Shown: positions 1 to 9,170 of the stretch, piece after piece
Position numbering within the stretch: the stretch's first letter is position 1
How the letters are laid out: the number at the start of each line of letters is the position of its first letter
Source: Gemmatales bacterium
GTDB lineage: Bacteria; Planctomycetota; Planctomycetia; Gemmatales; Gemmataceae
DNA: 64,000 bases
NCBI GenBank assembly: GCA_026004675.1
Contig: BPJP01000001.1
Location: forward strand, 248,001-312,000
Direction of reading: 5' to 3'
Notes under the pieces: model-generated
The model's input: the letters and a program-made list of their open reading frames with translations, nothing else
Database searches by the model: none
Told to the model about the DNA's origin: nothing
Program-made: the position numbers and the translations under genes

Positions 1-247
1 ACGCTTCGCAACACTCCCTCAGCCGGGCACCGAGCACCGGATGATCCAGATAGGCCCGAGCCTCCTCCCGACTCTTGATCGAATAGCGCTTGGTCGTCGC
101 ACTGAATCCGAGCCCATCGATCTGGGGAAAGACAAACCACATCCAGTGCGACCGCTTCCGCCCCTGCCGAATCTCGGCCAAAGCCTGCTCATACACGCCC
201 TGCTGTGCTTCGATAAAACGATTCAGGCCATACGGGTCCGTTGCCAT
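1..247 (-). CDS. DUF1810 family protein, N-terminal part (cut by window edge)
   Basis: An ATG at 247 on the minus strand opens a frame that stays open to the left edge, giving 82 residues. The visible part begins MATDPYGLNRFIEAQQ and contains KRSHWMWFVFPQIDGLG and DHPVLGARLREC, which I recognise as the hallmark segments of the DUF1810 family (small cytosolic proteins of about 140-150 residues, no established biochemical function). The remaining C-terminal half lies outside the window. The start sits just downstream of a purine-rich stretch. The gene is separated from xerD by about 450 bp that holds dispersed palindromes. Family assignment is from remembered family sequences; the function is unknown. 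Confidence 0.85.
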   Translation of the reverse strand, partial: MATDPYGLNRFIEAQQGVYEQALAEIRQGRKRSHWMWFVFPQIDGLGFSATTKRYSIKSREEARAYLDHPVLGARLRECCEA

Positions 248-305
248 TTCCCTTTCCCCTTTCCACACGGAACTCAAAAGTCCTCTCAAGAAATGATACC
301 GTGCA

Positions 306-564
306 ACCGTCGGTTGACGGTCTCGCAGCAGCCGGTTTTCCGTAGCACTGCTAACCACGGTAGATGACACCGATAAAGCCGTTTGTTGACGGTGCTCTCT
401 ACTTCGTTGTTCTCGATTCTGGCGTTCCGGTGGATTCCGGCACCGTCAGTTGACGGTGCGGAAAGCGGAGTGAGGCTCCGAAGCACCGTCAGTTGACGGT
501 GCCCCGGTCGCTTGCCCTGCCAATCAAGAAACGCATCCTCAGCGGAAACACCGTTTGTTGACGG
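306..564. repeat. Five dispersed copies of an 18-bp palindrome
   Basis: The gene-free stretch 248-699 contains five copies of a motif whose best form is CACCGTCAGTTGACGGTG: near 306-321, 378-395, 440-459, 483-502 and 548-564. The arms CACCGTCA and TGACGGTG are exact reverse complements around a two-base centre. Two copies (440-459 and 483-502) are perfect and extend to GCACCGTC...GACGGTGC; the other three differ by a few bases. Spacing is irregular (about 43-72 bp). All copies have the same orientation. The same motif reappears as a tandem array at 42278-42403. I see no coding frame with support here. Confidence 0.75.
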
Positions 565-699
565 ATGACGGCAATTTGGGAAAAATAGAGAAGATTTGTC
601 TGGGTGATTGCGACCAGGCTTCGAAACGCACCAAGAACACCTCTAAGACACTCTCTCGACCCGTGTTCCTGCTCGACCAAAGCGCCTGAAACCAGTCAG

Positions 700-1635
700 T
701 CACCCCGTTTGCTTTTTGCCTCGAGGATGGAATTGCTTGTGGATAGCTCGCAGTCGATCTCTATCGACGTGAGTATAGTGCTGGGTCGTGCGGATATTGG
801 CGTGGCCTAGCAGTTCCTGAACCGTGCGAAGATCAGCGCCGCCGGCCAGGAGATGCGTGGCAAAACTGTGTCGCAGGGTGTGGGGGCTTACCTTGGTGTT
901 CAACCCGGCTCGGAGCACGTATTTCTTTACAAGAATCCACAGCATTTCACGGTTGAGAGGCCGTCCTCCTCGGCTGACGAAGACGGCGGTTGCCTCCGGA
1001 TGGGCAAACACGAGTTGGGGGCGCAGGTCGCGCAAATACTCCTGTAACGCCTCCACAGCCGGTTTGCCCAAAGGAACCACGCGCTGTTTATTCCCCTTCC
1101 CCGTGCACTTGCAGAAGCCCGAATCCAGATGAAGGTCGTTCAACTGCAAGCCGACCACTTCGGACGCTCGGCTGCCGGTGGCGTAAAGAGTCTCCAATAG
1201 CGCCCGATCGCGTAGGTAAAAACGGTCTTCCGGAGACGGAGCCGCGAGCAGTTTATCAACGCTTTCCGGACTGAGCACCTGCGGGATTCGTTCCCAGAGC
1301 TTCGGTGAACTCAAATGCTCTACCGCCTGCTGGTTTGCCCGTTCCTCCAAACGCAAAAAGCGGTAGAACATCTTCAATGCTACCAGATGCCGGGCAACCG
1401 ACGATGGCGACAGACCCCGCTCGCGCAAAAAACTCAAATAATGGCTCAATTCCCGAACACCCGGGTGCAGGTAATCCTTCAGCCCGCCTTCCGCTACCCA
1501 CTCGGCAAAGGTCGTCAGGTCTCGACCATAAGCCAGCACGGTGTTGCGCGCCATGCCTCGTTCCGACTCCAGATAATGGCGAAAGGCGGCGATGTCCTGG
1601 TTCAGCTCAACATTTTGCTGTTCGTTTTTTGGCAT
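700..1635 (-). CDS. xerD: Tyrosine recombinase XerD
   Basis: This is a 311-residue site-specific tyrosine recombinase, the usual length for XerC/XerD. Family role: resolving chromosome dimers at dif at the septum. The N-terminal SAM-like DNA-binding domain covers about residues 15-110 and the catalytic domain the rest. The catalytic set is visible: Arg156 (in ATGSRASE), Lys180 (TGKGNKQR), His252 and Arg255 (HTLRHSF), His278 (LLGHANIRTTQ) and the nucleophile Tyr287 (QHYTHV). The tail LRAIHKQFHPRG resembles XerD more than XerC. I chose the ATG at 1635 (MPKNEQQ); an in-frame extension to 1674 is possible. It stands alone, not in an obvious operon. Confidence 0.9.
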   Translation of the reverse strand: MPKNEQQNVELNQDIAAFRHYLESERGMARNTVLAYGRDLTTFAEWVAEGGLKDYLHPGVRELSHYLSFLRERGLSPSSVARHLVALKMFYRFLRLEERANQQAVEHLSSPKLWERIPQVLSPESVDKLLAAPSPEDRFYLRDRALLETLYATGSRASEVVGLQLNDLHLDSGFCKCTGKGNKQRVVPLGKPAVEALQEYLRDLRPQLVFAHPEATAVFVSRGGRPLNREMLWILVKKYVLRAGLNTKVSPHTLRHSFATHLLAGGADLRTVQELLGHANIRTTQHYTHVDRDRLRAIHKQFHPRGKKQTG

Positions 1636-1934
1636 GGTCGCTAAAGACGCAATCGGAATCCGATCGATGGGCACGAGGCCAATTCCCCGGCTAAAAATTT
1701 GTTCGGCCAGACCTGCACGTAAAGTTAAGGTTCATCTCGCGTAGAACGCTTTTCTGCCGAGGCGCCTCGGCAATGAGGTTCCAACCGCTACTTCGACCTC
1801 CAGGCGAAAAACGCGGAACACATTTCGGTAGGAAACCGTCGGCTTTTTGCCGAACTCATGGCTCGAAGCGACCATGCCGACCCTGCGGAATATGAGAAGA
1901 CAGCGCGTGGAGCATCGACATCGCCTGGAACGAT

Positions 1935-2858
1935 TCACTTCGACTTCGCAAGGCGTTCGGCTTCTTCCTGTTTGATCATTCGGCGGAAGTTGAGGGCCAG
2001 TGGAAGCCCTGCCCCCAAGGCCACCGGAGCATAAAACAGAATGACAAACAAAACACCGTCAGCGATCGCACTGCTTCCTTGGCGGGCGGGAAACAAGCTG
2101 GCTTTGAGCAGCAAGGCCAGGTTGATATTGCGCATGGTCACTTCGATGCCGACCGCCAGGCAATCGGGCTTGGGCCAGCGCAGTAGTCGAAAGGGCAACA
2201 TGCTCACCTGCATGCTCAAAACGCAAAAGAAGATGATCGCTATGGGAATGTGAAAGCCATATTCGCCCGGGCGTATGCGACCGCTCTTCAACGACCCCAC
2301 AACCATGAGGATGACAAAGACGAAGCCGATGCGTACGCACCAGCGGGAAAACGGCTTGCGGATTCGAGGTTGGAATCGGCCAATCATCATGCCGAGAACC
2401 AGAGGCGTAATGAGAAACAGAATCAAATCGCGAAGGATCAGGCCAACGGGCAATGCGAATTCGTCGGGAACGTATTGGGCGGCCAGGAACTTGAGAAACA
2501 ACGGTACCGTGGCCAGCGCCGCCAGCGTTCCGCACCCGGTCAGCGTGATCGACAAGGCGATATTGCCTTTGCCCAGATAGGTAAACAACTTCGACAACGA
2601 ACCACCCGGCAAGGTCGCCATCAAAATCAGCCCCACCGCGATGCCGGGCAGTTGCTCGAATCTCCACAGCGTGTTGACGAGCACGGCGACGAACGGCGTG
2701 AGAAAAAACTGGGCCCAGGCACCGACCAGCAACGCACGGGGAGCTTTGGCGATACGAACAAAGTCCTCCGCCACGAGCGTCGCGCCCATGCCGAGCATAA
2801 AAAGCACGAGTTGAATCTGCGCCAGCAGATACTCGTATTCCGCATAGTTATCAAACAT
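1935..2858 (-). CDS. Bile acid:sodium symporter (BASS/SBF) family transporter
   Basis: The 307-residue hydrophobic protein has about nine or ten membrane segments. It carries the two family signatures: LPGGSLSKLFTYLGKGNIAL in the first half and EVTMRNINLALLL in the second, the crossover regions that bind sodium and substrate in BASS transporters. Members move organic anions such as bile acids, pyruvate or pantoate with sodium; the substrate here cannot be told. The ATG at 2858 (MFDNYAEYEY) is preferred over an upstream TTG at 2894 because the first membrane helix begins shortly after it. It lies 54 bp downstream of the DUF2088 gene on the same strand, so the two may be co-transcribed. Confidence 0.88.
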   Translation of the reverse strand: MFDNYAEYEYLLAQIQLVLFMLGMGATLVAEDFVRIAKAPRALLVGAWAQFFLTPFVAVLVNTLWRFEQLPGIAVGLILMATLPGGSLSKLFTYLGKGNIALSITLTGCGTLAALATVPLFLKFLAAQYVPDEFALPVGLILRDLILFLITPLVLGMMIGRFQPRIRKPFSRWCVRIGFVFVILMVVGSLKSGRIRPGEYGFHIPIAIIFFCVLSMQVSMLPFRLLRWPKPDCLAVGIEVTMRNINLALLLKASLFPARQGSSAIADGVLFVILFYAPVALGAGLPLALNFRRMIKQEEAERLAKSK

Positions 2859-2912
2859 GTTAATGCAGTTATTCTGCCGCCGCCCTCTCGGCAAGCAAGG
2901 AATGTCGTGTCC

Positions 2913-4154
2913 CTAAAACGGCGGTAAATTGCCTGAAGCATCGAACGTCCAGTCGGCCGCCGGTTTGACAACTGCGACTTCGTTGATGGCCGTATTCTCG
3001 GCGAAACACGGTTCTGAAACTTCGACTTCTTCAAGTTGCAGGGTATTGCGGATGCGGATCACACGTCCTTCGTGCGGATCGCGCTTACCGATGATCGCCA
3101 ACGCGGCTTCGATGACTTCGCGATCCGTGTCCATGTAGACGGGAAGGTTGGCGCCTTCAGGATAGCCGGCGGTCAGGCAATTGATAATGGTCGCACGGTA
3201 GTTCATTGCGCGTACCAGGCGTGAAGTGGTGAAATCGGCGAGGCCGATGCCAGCGGCGTTGCCATGCGTCTTCGGCGTCAAGCCGCGCACGAAAATGTGC
3301 CGCATCATCGGTTGGTTTTCCGGCGTGGCCGACCTGAAGGCTCGCTTCCGTCCTACAACGTTGGTGTCCATTCCGGAACCGCTGATGTCTTTGCCGATCT
3401 CATCGACGATCAGCAGATCGGCTTCGCGGTAGGGAAGCCGGGCCAGCCACTTCTTGGCCAAAACCAATAATTCTTCCTCTTTGGTTTCAAAATCCTTTGG
3501 CAAGACGGCCTGCAATTTCGCGGTCTCGTCGTAGGCGTTTTCCACGATCGCCAGGCCAAACGCGATCGGTGCTTTTTCACAAATCGCCCGACCAACCGAA
3601 CGCACCACCTGATCGAAGGGGTAATCCAGCAAGACGCGGTGATAAAACCTGGCGCCCACATGCTTGCCCAAGCCGATCATCATCATTTTCAACAACCCAC
3701 TTTCGATCGGGCCGTGATAGCCGGTGTGAGGCTTGACGCGGGCCACAACGCCAACGTGGTCCGCTTCCGAAGCGCACTTGTCCAAAAAAAGCGGAAAACC
3801 TTCCGCAGTATGCCCCAGCGAAACGACTTCCATCGAGGCACGGATGGAAGCGCCGACGTACTCTTCGGTGATGCCATAGTCTTCGATAATCTGCCGTTGT
3901 CCCTCGGCGGTGCCGCCGCCGTGGCTGCCCATTGCCGGTACCAGAAAGGGACGAGCGCCGATCTCCTTGAGAAAGTCGACCACCGCTTTCAGAATCAACG
4001 CGATGTTGGCAATGCCTCGGCTGCCGGCGGTCAAGGCCACCGTCTGGCCCGGACGAATCACGTTGGGCAAATGGATCGATTCCAATTCCGCTCGCACCGT
4101 CGCGGGAATATCTTCGACACGAGGCCTCTCGAACGTCTGGCGCAGACGCAGCAT
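2913..4154 (-). CDS. LarA-like (DUF2088, lactate racemase domain) protein
   Basis: The 413-residue protein matches the lactate-racemase-domain family related to LarA, the nickel-pincer racemase. Visible landmarks are VPAMGSHGGGTAEGQ near residue 80 and KPHTGYHGPIESGLLKMMM followed by GLGKHVGARFYH, which place conserved His and Lys residues where LarA has its catalytic and cofactor-bearing ones. Real LarA needs the cofactor enzymes LarB, LarC and LarE, none of which is in this window, so the reaction is unknown. The ATG at 4154 (MLRLRQTFERP) is preferred to an upstream in-frame start at 4280, which would crowd the divergent mnmG. It probably shares a transcript with the BASS transporter. Confidence 0.8.
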   Translation of the reverse strand: MLRLRQTFERPRVEDIPATVRAELESIHLPNVIRPGQTVALTAGSRGIANIALILKAVVDFLKEIGARPFLVPAMGSHGGGTAEGQRQIIEDYGITEEYVGASIRASMEVVSLGHTAEGFPLFLDKCASEADHVGVVARVKPHTGYHGPIESGLLKMMMIGLGKHVGARFYHRVLLDYPFDQVVRSVGRAICEKAPIAFGLAIVENAYDETAKLQAVLPKDFETKEEELLVLAKKWLARLPYREADLLIVDEIGKDISGSGMDTNVVGRKRAFRSATPENQPMMRHIFVRGLTPKTHGNAAGIGLADFTTSRLVRAMNYRATIINCLTAGYPEGANLPVYMDTDREVIEAALAIIGKRDPHEGRVIRIRNTLQLEEVEVSEPCFAENTAINEVAVVKPAADWTFDASGNLPPF

Positions 4155-4354
4155 CTTGGGAAGGATCACGGCAGAATGGCTCCTGTGCTGGCGAAAACCA
4201 CGCTTTTCTGGTAAATCATAGAAGCCGCTGTTGGCGATTGCCACGCAATTCGCGTGCGGCTCTCGCCAAGCCGCTTCCAATCACGACTCTTTTTGCAATA
4301 AAATACCGCGTGGCGCGATTGGCTTCCCTGGACTGAACAGCGTTGCGACAACCC

Positions 4355-6199
4355 ATGGCCAGTTTGCAATGGAAATACGATGTCGTCGTGGTCGGCGCGG
4401 GGCACGCCGGGACGGAGGCGGCTCTGGCGGCAGCTCGACTTGGGCTGCGCACCGCCCTTCTAACCATGAATGCCGACACCGTCGCACAGATGAGCTGCAA
4501 CCCTGCCATCGGCGGCGTCGCCAAAGGGCAGATCGTCCGCGAGATCGATGCTTTGGGCGGTGAAATGGGCAGAGTCATCGACGCTGCCGGCATCCAGTTC
4601 CGCATGCTCAACCGCACCAAAGGACCGGCCATGCACTCGCCGCGGGCCCAGGCGGATAAAAAACTCTATCAATTCACCATGAAACATCGGGTCGAAGCGC
4701 AGCCAAACCTGACGCTTCGCCAGGAAATCGTCGAGGGGATTTTGATTGAAAGCACGGCTGGAGGCCGGCGCGTTCGCGGTGTTCGCTGCCGAGGCGATAC
4801 CGTCTACCTTGCCGAAGCTGTCATCCTCACAACCGGCACTTTTCTGAAAGCCCTCATGCACATGGGAGAGACCAAGACGACCGGCGGCCGGGCCGGCGAC
4901 CAGGCTGCCGTCGGCCTTGCTGACAGTCTCGGTGAATGCGGTTTCGAACTCGCCCGCTTCAAAACTGGTACGCCTTGCCGTATCAACGGACGCACCATCG
5001 ACTTCTCCAAACTCGAAGAACAGCCCGGCGACGACGATCCGCGTCCTTTCAGCTTCGCCACCAAGCGCATCACCCAGCCGCAACTGCCCTGCTACATCAC
5101 CTACACCAACCAGACCGTTCACGATCTGATCCGCGCCAACCTTCACCGGGCGCCGATGTACTCCGGCCAGATCCGAAGCCGCGGCCCGCGATATTGCCCT
5201 TCCATCGAAGATAAAGTCGTCCGCTTTGCCGACAAGGAGAAGCATCAAATCTTTCTCGAGCCGGAAGGTTACAACACCCTCGAATACTACTGCAACGGCA
5301 TCAGCACCAGCTTGCCCAATGACGTGCAATACGAAATGATTCGCCTGATTCCCGGATTGGAAAACGCCGAGATCATGCGCTGGGGCTATGCTGTCGAATA
5401 CGACTACGCGCCGCCGACGCAATTGTTTCCAACTTTGGAAACCAAACTGGTTGCCAATCTCTATTTCGCCGGCCAGATCAACGGCACCACCGGTTACGAA
5501 GAAGCCGCCGCCCAGGGATTGATGGCGGGAATCAACGCTGCTTTGAAGATTCAGAACCAGGCCCCTCTCGTTCTGGATCGCAGCCAGGCTTACATAGGCG
5601 TCTTGATCGATGATCTCGTCACCCGCGGCGTCGACGAACCCTACCGCATGTTTACCTCGCGTGCGGAGTATCGTTTGCTGTTGCGGCACGACAATGCTGA
5701 CCGCCGCCTGACACCGTTGGGACGCCGGGTTGGTCTGGTCAACGACGACGACTGGCAGCGTTTCCAGCAGAAAGAAGAAGCTATTCAAAACACTTTGGCG
5801 TTCCTCCAGTCGCATCGCCACGGCCAGGATACGTTGGAAAAGTGGCTGCGGCGAACAGATATCGACTGGACACAGCTTTGCGAAATCGCACCCGAATTGA
5901 AATCACTGACGACCGATGCCGAGGTGATCGAGCAGGTCGTGCTGGAGACGAAATATGCTGGGTACATCCACAGACAGGCCGCACAGATCGAGCGGTTTCA
6001 ACGCTTGGAATCGAAAGCGATCCCGGCGCAATTCGATTTTGCCGCCGTGCCACAGTTGCGGGCGGAAGCTCGAGAAAAGCTCCAACGGGTTCGCCCGGCC
6101 AATTTGGGACAGGCAAGCCGCATCAGCGGCATTAGTCCGTCCGATTTGGCTGTGCTGTTGATCTATCTCGACGGTTCCAAGCGAGGTTCGGCGAATTGA
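4355..6199 (+). CDS. mnmG: tRNA uridine-5-carboxymethylaminomethyl modification enzyme MnmG
   Basis: MnmG (GidA), with MnmE, adds carboxymethylaminomethyl to the wobble uridine of several tRNAs in the cytosol. The 614-residue length is typical. The FAD-binding glycine motif GAGHAGTEA lies at residues 14-22, the conserved [13 protein letters not shown] with its Cys at 48-54, and [16 protein letters not shown] follows. The interior has the insert with RVNG-like RINGRTIDF and the C-terminal helical domain that contacts MnmE. Start ATG at 4355 (MASLQWKYD) puts the nucleotide fold at the usual distance; a start at 4343 is also in frame. mnmE is not nearby. The gene is followed after about 190 bp by rpsJ on the same strand. 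Confidence 0.96.
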   Translation: MASLQWKYDVVVVGAGHAGTEAALAAARLGLRTALLTMNADTVAQMSCNPAIGGVAKGQIVREIDALGGEMGRVIDAAGIQFRMLNRTKGPAMHSPRAQADKKLYQFTMKHRVEAQPNLTLRQEIVEGILIESTAGGRRVRGVRCRGDTVYLAEAVILTTGTFLKALMHMGETKTTGGRAGDQAAVGLADSLGECGFELARFKTGTPCRINGRTIDFSKLEEQPGDDDPRPFSFATKRITQPQLPCYITYTNQTVHDLIRANLHRAPMYSGQIRSRGPRYCPSIEDKVVRFADKEKHQIFLEPEGYNTLEYYCNGISTSLPNDVQYEMIRLIPGLENAEIMRWGYAVEYDYAPPTQLFPTLETKLVANLYFAGQINGTTGYEEAAAQGLMAGINAALKIQNQAPLVLDRSQAYIGVLIDDLVTRGVDEPYRMFTSRAEYRLLLRHDNADRRLTPLGRRVGLVNDDDWQRFQQKEEAIQNTLAFLQSHRHGQDTLEKWLRRTDIDWTQLCEIAPELKSLTTDAEVIEQVVLETKYAGYIHRQAAQIERFQRLESKAIPAQFDFAAVPQLRAEAREKLQRVRPANLGQASRISGISPSDLAVLLIYLDGSKRGSAN

Positions 6200-6230
6200 C
6201 CGAAGCACCATGGCCGTTTTCACCACGGAA

Positions 6231-6271
6231 GCGAACGCCGATGCAGGATTTGGCTGCTGCTGTGCGTTCGC
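6231..6271. terminator. Perfect 8-bp hairpin between mnmG and rpsJ
   Basis: GCGAACGC (6231-6238) and GCGTTCGC (6264-6271) are exact reverse complements separated by 25 bases, in the 187-bp gap before rpsJ. There is no clear run of T after it, so it may be a weak terminator for mnmG, or part of the S10-operon leader where ribosomal proteins often regulate their own synthesis. The assignment between these is open. Confidence 0.35.
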
Positions 6272-6386
6272 GAAGAAAAGTGATTAAAAGTGGCGATGCC
6301 ATCTTGACAGAAGCCCCCGGCGTAACTAACTTGACAACTTTCCATTTACGACGCCAGCTAGAACTCTTTGTGATTGGGAGGGGCGG

Positions 6387-6704
6387 TTGGAGCGAATTCG
6401 AATCCGGATGGAGGGTTATGACTACGAAGTTCTCGATCGCACCGCACAAGAAATCAAAGGCACGGCGGAGCGAACGGGAGCGACGGTGACCGGTCCGATT
6501 CCGCTGCCGACTCGCATCGAGCGGTACACAGTGTTGCGGAGTCCGCACATCGACCGGAAATCGCGTGAGCAGTTTGAAATTCGCACGCATAAACGATTGA
6601 TTGATATTTTGCAGCCGACAGTGAAGACGATCGAAGCGTTGAACAAGGGGTTGAGCCTGCCCCCTGGCGTCGAGATCAAGATTCGTGTGCAAGGTGTCGG
6701 TTGA
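6387..6704 (+). CDS. rpsJ: 30S ribosomal protein S10
   Basis: S10, a 105-residue protein of the small-subunit head, also acts as NusE in transcription antitermination. It contains the family segments [10 protein letters not shown] at the start, [21 protein letters not shown] and [12 protein letters not shown] in the middle. The start is a TTG at 6387: the only later ATG (6408) would remove the conserved RIRIR strand, and the purine-rich GGGAGGGG lies directly upstream at 6376-6383. It is the first gene of a long ribosomal-protein cluster. The next gene is rplD, not the rplC that normally follows. Confidence 0.95.
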   Translation: MERIRIRMEGYDYEVLDRTAQEIKGTAERTGATVTGPIPLPTRIERYTVLRSPHIDRKSREQFEIRTHKRLIDILQPTVKTIEALNKGLSLPPGVEIKIRVQGVG

Positions 6705-6812
6705 ACAGGAAGTTGGAGAAAGCTTCGGCCCGTTCTCTCGTGATCCGTGCCGCGGAAGGGGCTTGGCTCTTCTGTCGTCAAAGTGAATTGAGAAATAGAC
6801 GAGGATAACGAC

Positions 6813-7472
6813 GTGGCTACCGAGGAGATGCCCGCTGGCACCGGTGCCGTGAAAGTGCCGGTTTTCAACCGTCAGGGCGAGAACATTGGCGACATCGAGA
6901 TCGATCCTGCCGAGTTTGGGGGCAAGATCAACCGCCAGCTGTTGCACGAAGTCGTGTTGATGTATTTGGCGAATCAGCGGGCGGGAACGCATTCGACACT
7001 GCGCCGCGGCGAAGTGGCTGGCAGCACGAAAAAGCTGTTCCGCCAGAAAGGGACGGGGAATGCCCGCGTCGGGACTCGGCGAACGAATAAGCGTCGCGGC
7101 GGCGGCACAGCCAAAGGTCCCAAGCCGCGCGACTACGAATACCATCTACCTAAAAAAGCCGTTCGTGCCGCCACGCGGATGGCTTTGCTCTCCAAGTTCC
7201 TCGATAACGAGGCGATGGTCATTGACGAATTGAAAGTCGAAGCGCCGAAAACCAGAGAAATGGCCGGCGTGCTGAAAGCATTGAAACTGAGCGGTACGTC
7301 GTGCCTGGTCGGCACCGCCGAGCCTGACGAAACACTTTATAAATCGTGCCGCAATATTCCCGGGGTTGTGGTGGCGCCGGCGTCGCAGTTTAACGCCTAT
7401 ACTGTGCTTCGGCAGAAACGGTTGTTACTGACCAAAGAGGCGCTTGAGCAACTGCGCCACAAGAAAGGATAG
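6813..7472 (+). CDS. rplD: 50S ribosomal protein L4
   Basis: L4 (219 residues) binds 23S rRNA near the exit tunnel and in many bacteria represses its own S10 operon. The long basic loop is visible as GTHSTLRRGEVAGSTKKLFR followed by QKGTGNARVGTRR, the family signature. The frame begins with GTG at 6813, with GAGG eight bases upstream. The 108 bp between rpsJ and this gene contain no reading frame for L3, which is normally encoded at this point. The stop is nine bases before the start of rplW, so the two are tightly coupled. Confidence 0.95.
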   Translation: MATEEMPAGTGAVKVPVFNRQGENIGDIEIDPAEFGGKINRQLLHEVVLMYLANQRAGTHSTLRRGEVAGSTKKLFRQKGTGNARVGTRRTNKRRGGGTAKGPKPRDYEYHLPKKAVRAATRMALLSKFLDNEAMVIDELKVEAPKTREMAGVLKALKLSGTSCLVGTAEPDETLYKSCRNIPGVVVAPASQFNAYTVLRQKRLLLTKEALEQLRHKKG

Positions 7473-7480
7473 GGCCAGCC

Positions 7481-7792
7481 ATGCCACGCTTTCGTGAGGA
7501 TCGAGGGCCGAAACTGGAGCCGCATCAGGTGATCCTGCATCCCCTTATTACCGAAAAAGGGACGCACCAGTTTACGCGCTACAACGCTTATCCTTTTCAG
7601 GTCAATCTTTGGGCGACCAAGAAACAGATTAAAGCAGCTGTCGAGGAACTCTTCGGCGTTCGCGTGGAGAAAGTCCGGACCCAAACACGCGTCGGCAAGA
7701 AGCGCCGGTATCGTTTCCGCTTCGGCAAGATGTCGTCGTGGAAAAAAGCAATTGTCACATTGCACGAAGAGGACCGCATCGAATTCTTCTAA
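7481..7792 (+). CDS. rplW: 50S ribosomal protein L23
   Basis: L23 (103 residues) sits at the peptide exit of the large subunit and docks trigger factor and SRP. The sequence has the family pattern HPLITEKGTHQFTRYNAY with the ITEK segment, then VNLWATKKQIKAAVEELFGV and a basic arm GKKRRYRFRFGKMSSWKKA. The length is usual. It begins eight bases after rplD stops and is followed after about 70 bp by rplB. Confidence 0.95.
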   Translation: MPRFREDRGPKLEPHQVILHPLITEKGTHQFTRYNAYPFQVNLWATKKQIKAAVEELFGVRVEKVRTQTRVGKKRRYRFRFGKMSSWKKAIVTLHEEDRIEFF

Positions 7793-7862
7793 AACGTGAG
7801 CGGCATGCGCTTGCTGCTTGCAAGTGCGAGCACCTGGTTGCCCGCAAGATGGAGACAGCAAA

Positions 7863-8717
7863 ATGGGGATTCGTCGTTACAAACCAACTTCCGCTGGCCG
7901 TCGGCACGGCATGGTCAGCGATTTTTCCGAATTGACCGACCGCAAGAAGAAGCCGGAAAAATCGCTGCTTCGGCCCTTGCCGAAAACCGGCGGACGAAAC
8001 AACCAAGGCATTACTTGTGCTCGTTTTCGTGGCGGCGGCCACAAACGACGCTACAGGTTGATCGACTTCAAACGCCGCAAAGACGATATGTGGGCTACGG
8101 TGGTCGCCATTGAATACGACCCGAATCGTTCCGCGCGAATCGCCTTGTTGCAATACGAGGACGGCGAGAAATCGTACATTCTCGCCCCGGAAGGTTTGAA
8201 AAAAGACGATCGCGTCATGAGCGGCGAGAAAGCCGAGCCGCGCGTGGGGAATTGCCTGCCCTTGCGGTGCATTCCGCTGGGCATGACGATTCACAACCTG
8301 GAAATGCAGCCTGGCAGAGGTGGACAGCTGTGTCGCAGCGCCGGAACCAGCGCCACGTTGACGGCACGGGAAGCGAAGTGGGCGCAGATTACCTTGCCGT
8401 CTGGTGAAGTTCGTCGCGTCAGTTCGGAATGCCGGGCTACCATTGGCACAATTGGCAACGCCGACCACATGAACATAGCGCTGGGAAAGGCAGGTCGAAA
8501 ACGCTGGCTCGGGCGCAGGCCTCACGTACGAGGCACCGCCATGAATCCAGTCGCCCATCCGATGGGCGGTGGGGAAGGCCGGACTTCCGGTGGCCGACAT
8601 CCTTGCAGCCCGACAGGTGTTTTGTCCAAGGGCGGGAAAACGCGAAATCCCCGAAAACCTTCGAATTCCGCGATTATCCGCCGGCGCCGGCCAGGTCCGC
8701 GCTATACGCCTAAGTAA
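7863..8717 (+). CDS. rplB: 50S ribosomal protein L2
   Basis: L2 (284 residues) is needed for subunit association and peptidyl transfer. Recognisable stretches are [14 protein letters not shown] at the start, [15 protein letters not shown], the central [25 protein letters not shown] core and the C-terminal [19 protein letters not shown], which includes the His needed for activity in E. coli L2. The start at 7863 is the conserved MGIRRYKP; the frame extends further upstream without support. It is the fourth gene of the cluster, ahead of rpsS. Confidence 0.96.
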   Translation: MGIRRYKPTSAGRRHGMVSDFSELTDRKKKPEKSLLRPLPKTGGRNNQGITCARFRGGGHKRRYRLIDFKRRKDDMWATVVAIEYDPNRSARIALLQYEDGEKSYILAPEGLKKDDRVMSGEKAEPRVGNCLPLRCIPLGMTIHNLEMQPGRGGQLCRSAGTSATLTAREAKWAQITLPSGEVRRVSSECRATIGTIGNADHMNIALGKAGRKRWLGRRPHVRGTAMNPVAHPMGGGEGRTSGGRHPCSPTGVLSKGGKTRNPRKPSNSAIIRRRRPGPRYTPK

Positions 8718-8777
8718 AATTGCCAGTTTTGTCTGGCACTGCTATAATCATAGCTTTGCCCAGTTGAGAAACGAGCC

Positions 8778-9050
8778 ATGGGACGATCGGTCAAGAAAGG
8801 TCCTTACGTGGATATGAAGCTTCTCGCCAAAGTCGAGAAGCAGGAGCAGACGAAAAAGCGCGAACCCATCAAGACGTGGTCGCGCGATTGTACCATTGTT
8901 CCGGACTTCGTCGGGCATACGTTTCTGGTACACAACGGCAAACAATTTATAAAGGTCTTCATTACCGAGGATATGGTTGGCCATAAACTCGGTGAGTTTT
9001 CGCCGACGCGAATTTTCAAAGGGCACAGCGGCGGCAAAGGAAAGAAGTAG
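8778..9050 (+). CDS. rpsS: 30S ribosomal protein S19
   Basis: S19 (90 residues) lies in the small-subunit head and contacts S13 and tRNA. The sequence opens [19 protein letters not shown] and contains [28 protein letters not shown] and [18 protein letters not shown], all family signatures. Its stop at 9050 is only about 50 bp before an initiator tRNA gene, where rplV would normally follow directly. Confidence 0.96.
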   Translation: MGRSVKKGPYVDMKLLAKVEKQEQTKKREPIKTWSRDCTIVPDFVGHTFLVHNGKQFIKVFITEDMVGHKLGEFSPTRIFKGHSGGKGKK

Positions 9051-9098
9051 AAGGTCGAGTGATGCGACGCTGTTCGACGTCGCTCGACGATGCTGGAT

Positions 9099-9170
9099 CC
9101 CGGGGTGGAGCAGTGGTAGCTCGCCAGGCTCATAACCTGGAGGTCGCAGGTTCAAATCCTGCCCCCGGAA
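9099..9170 (+). tRNA. Initiator tRNA-Met (CAT anticodon)
   Basis: The 72-base cloverleaf folds cleanly: acceptor CCCGGGG/CCCCGGA, D-arm GGAGC...GCTC, anticodon arm CCAGG-CTCATAA-CCTGG, T-arm GCAGG-TTCAAAT-CCTGC, discriminator A at 9170. Position 1 is C and position 72 is A, so the first pair is open, which is the identity mark of bacterial initiator tRNA (needed for formylation and to exclude EF-Tu). The anticodon loop CTCATAA is the initiator loop. Two of the three G-C pairs expected next to the anticodon are present, but the outer one is A29:T41. CCA is not encoded. It sits between rpsS and rplV on their strand and is probably cut from the ribosomal-protein transcript. Confidence 0.93.

Noticed and set aside
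306..564. CRISPR array
   Set aside because: The repeats are only 18 bp, palindromic throughout, irregularly spaced and partly degenerate, and no cas genes are in the window.
1675..1934. Small gene between xerD and the BASS transporter
   Set aside because: Only a short Arg-rich frame is present, with no ribosome-binding site or similarity that I recognise.
2250..2927. Long plus-strand frame opposite the BASS transporter
   Set aside because: It has a composition rich in Arg, Gln and His typical of antisense frames and the minus-strand gene is clearly recognised.
2913..4154. True nickel-dependent lactate racemase linked to the urease nickel metabolism
   Set aside because: No larB, larC or larE is present, and the family contains many non-racemase members; the distance to the ure genes is about 17 kb.
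4460..5821. 453-codon minus-strand frame opposite mnmG
   Set aside because: It is an antisense shadow; mnmG is unambiguous on the other strand.
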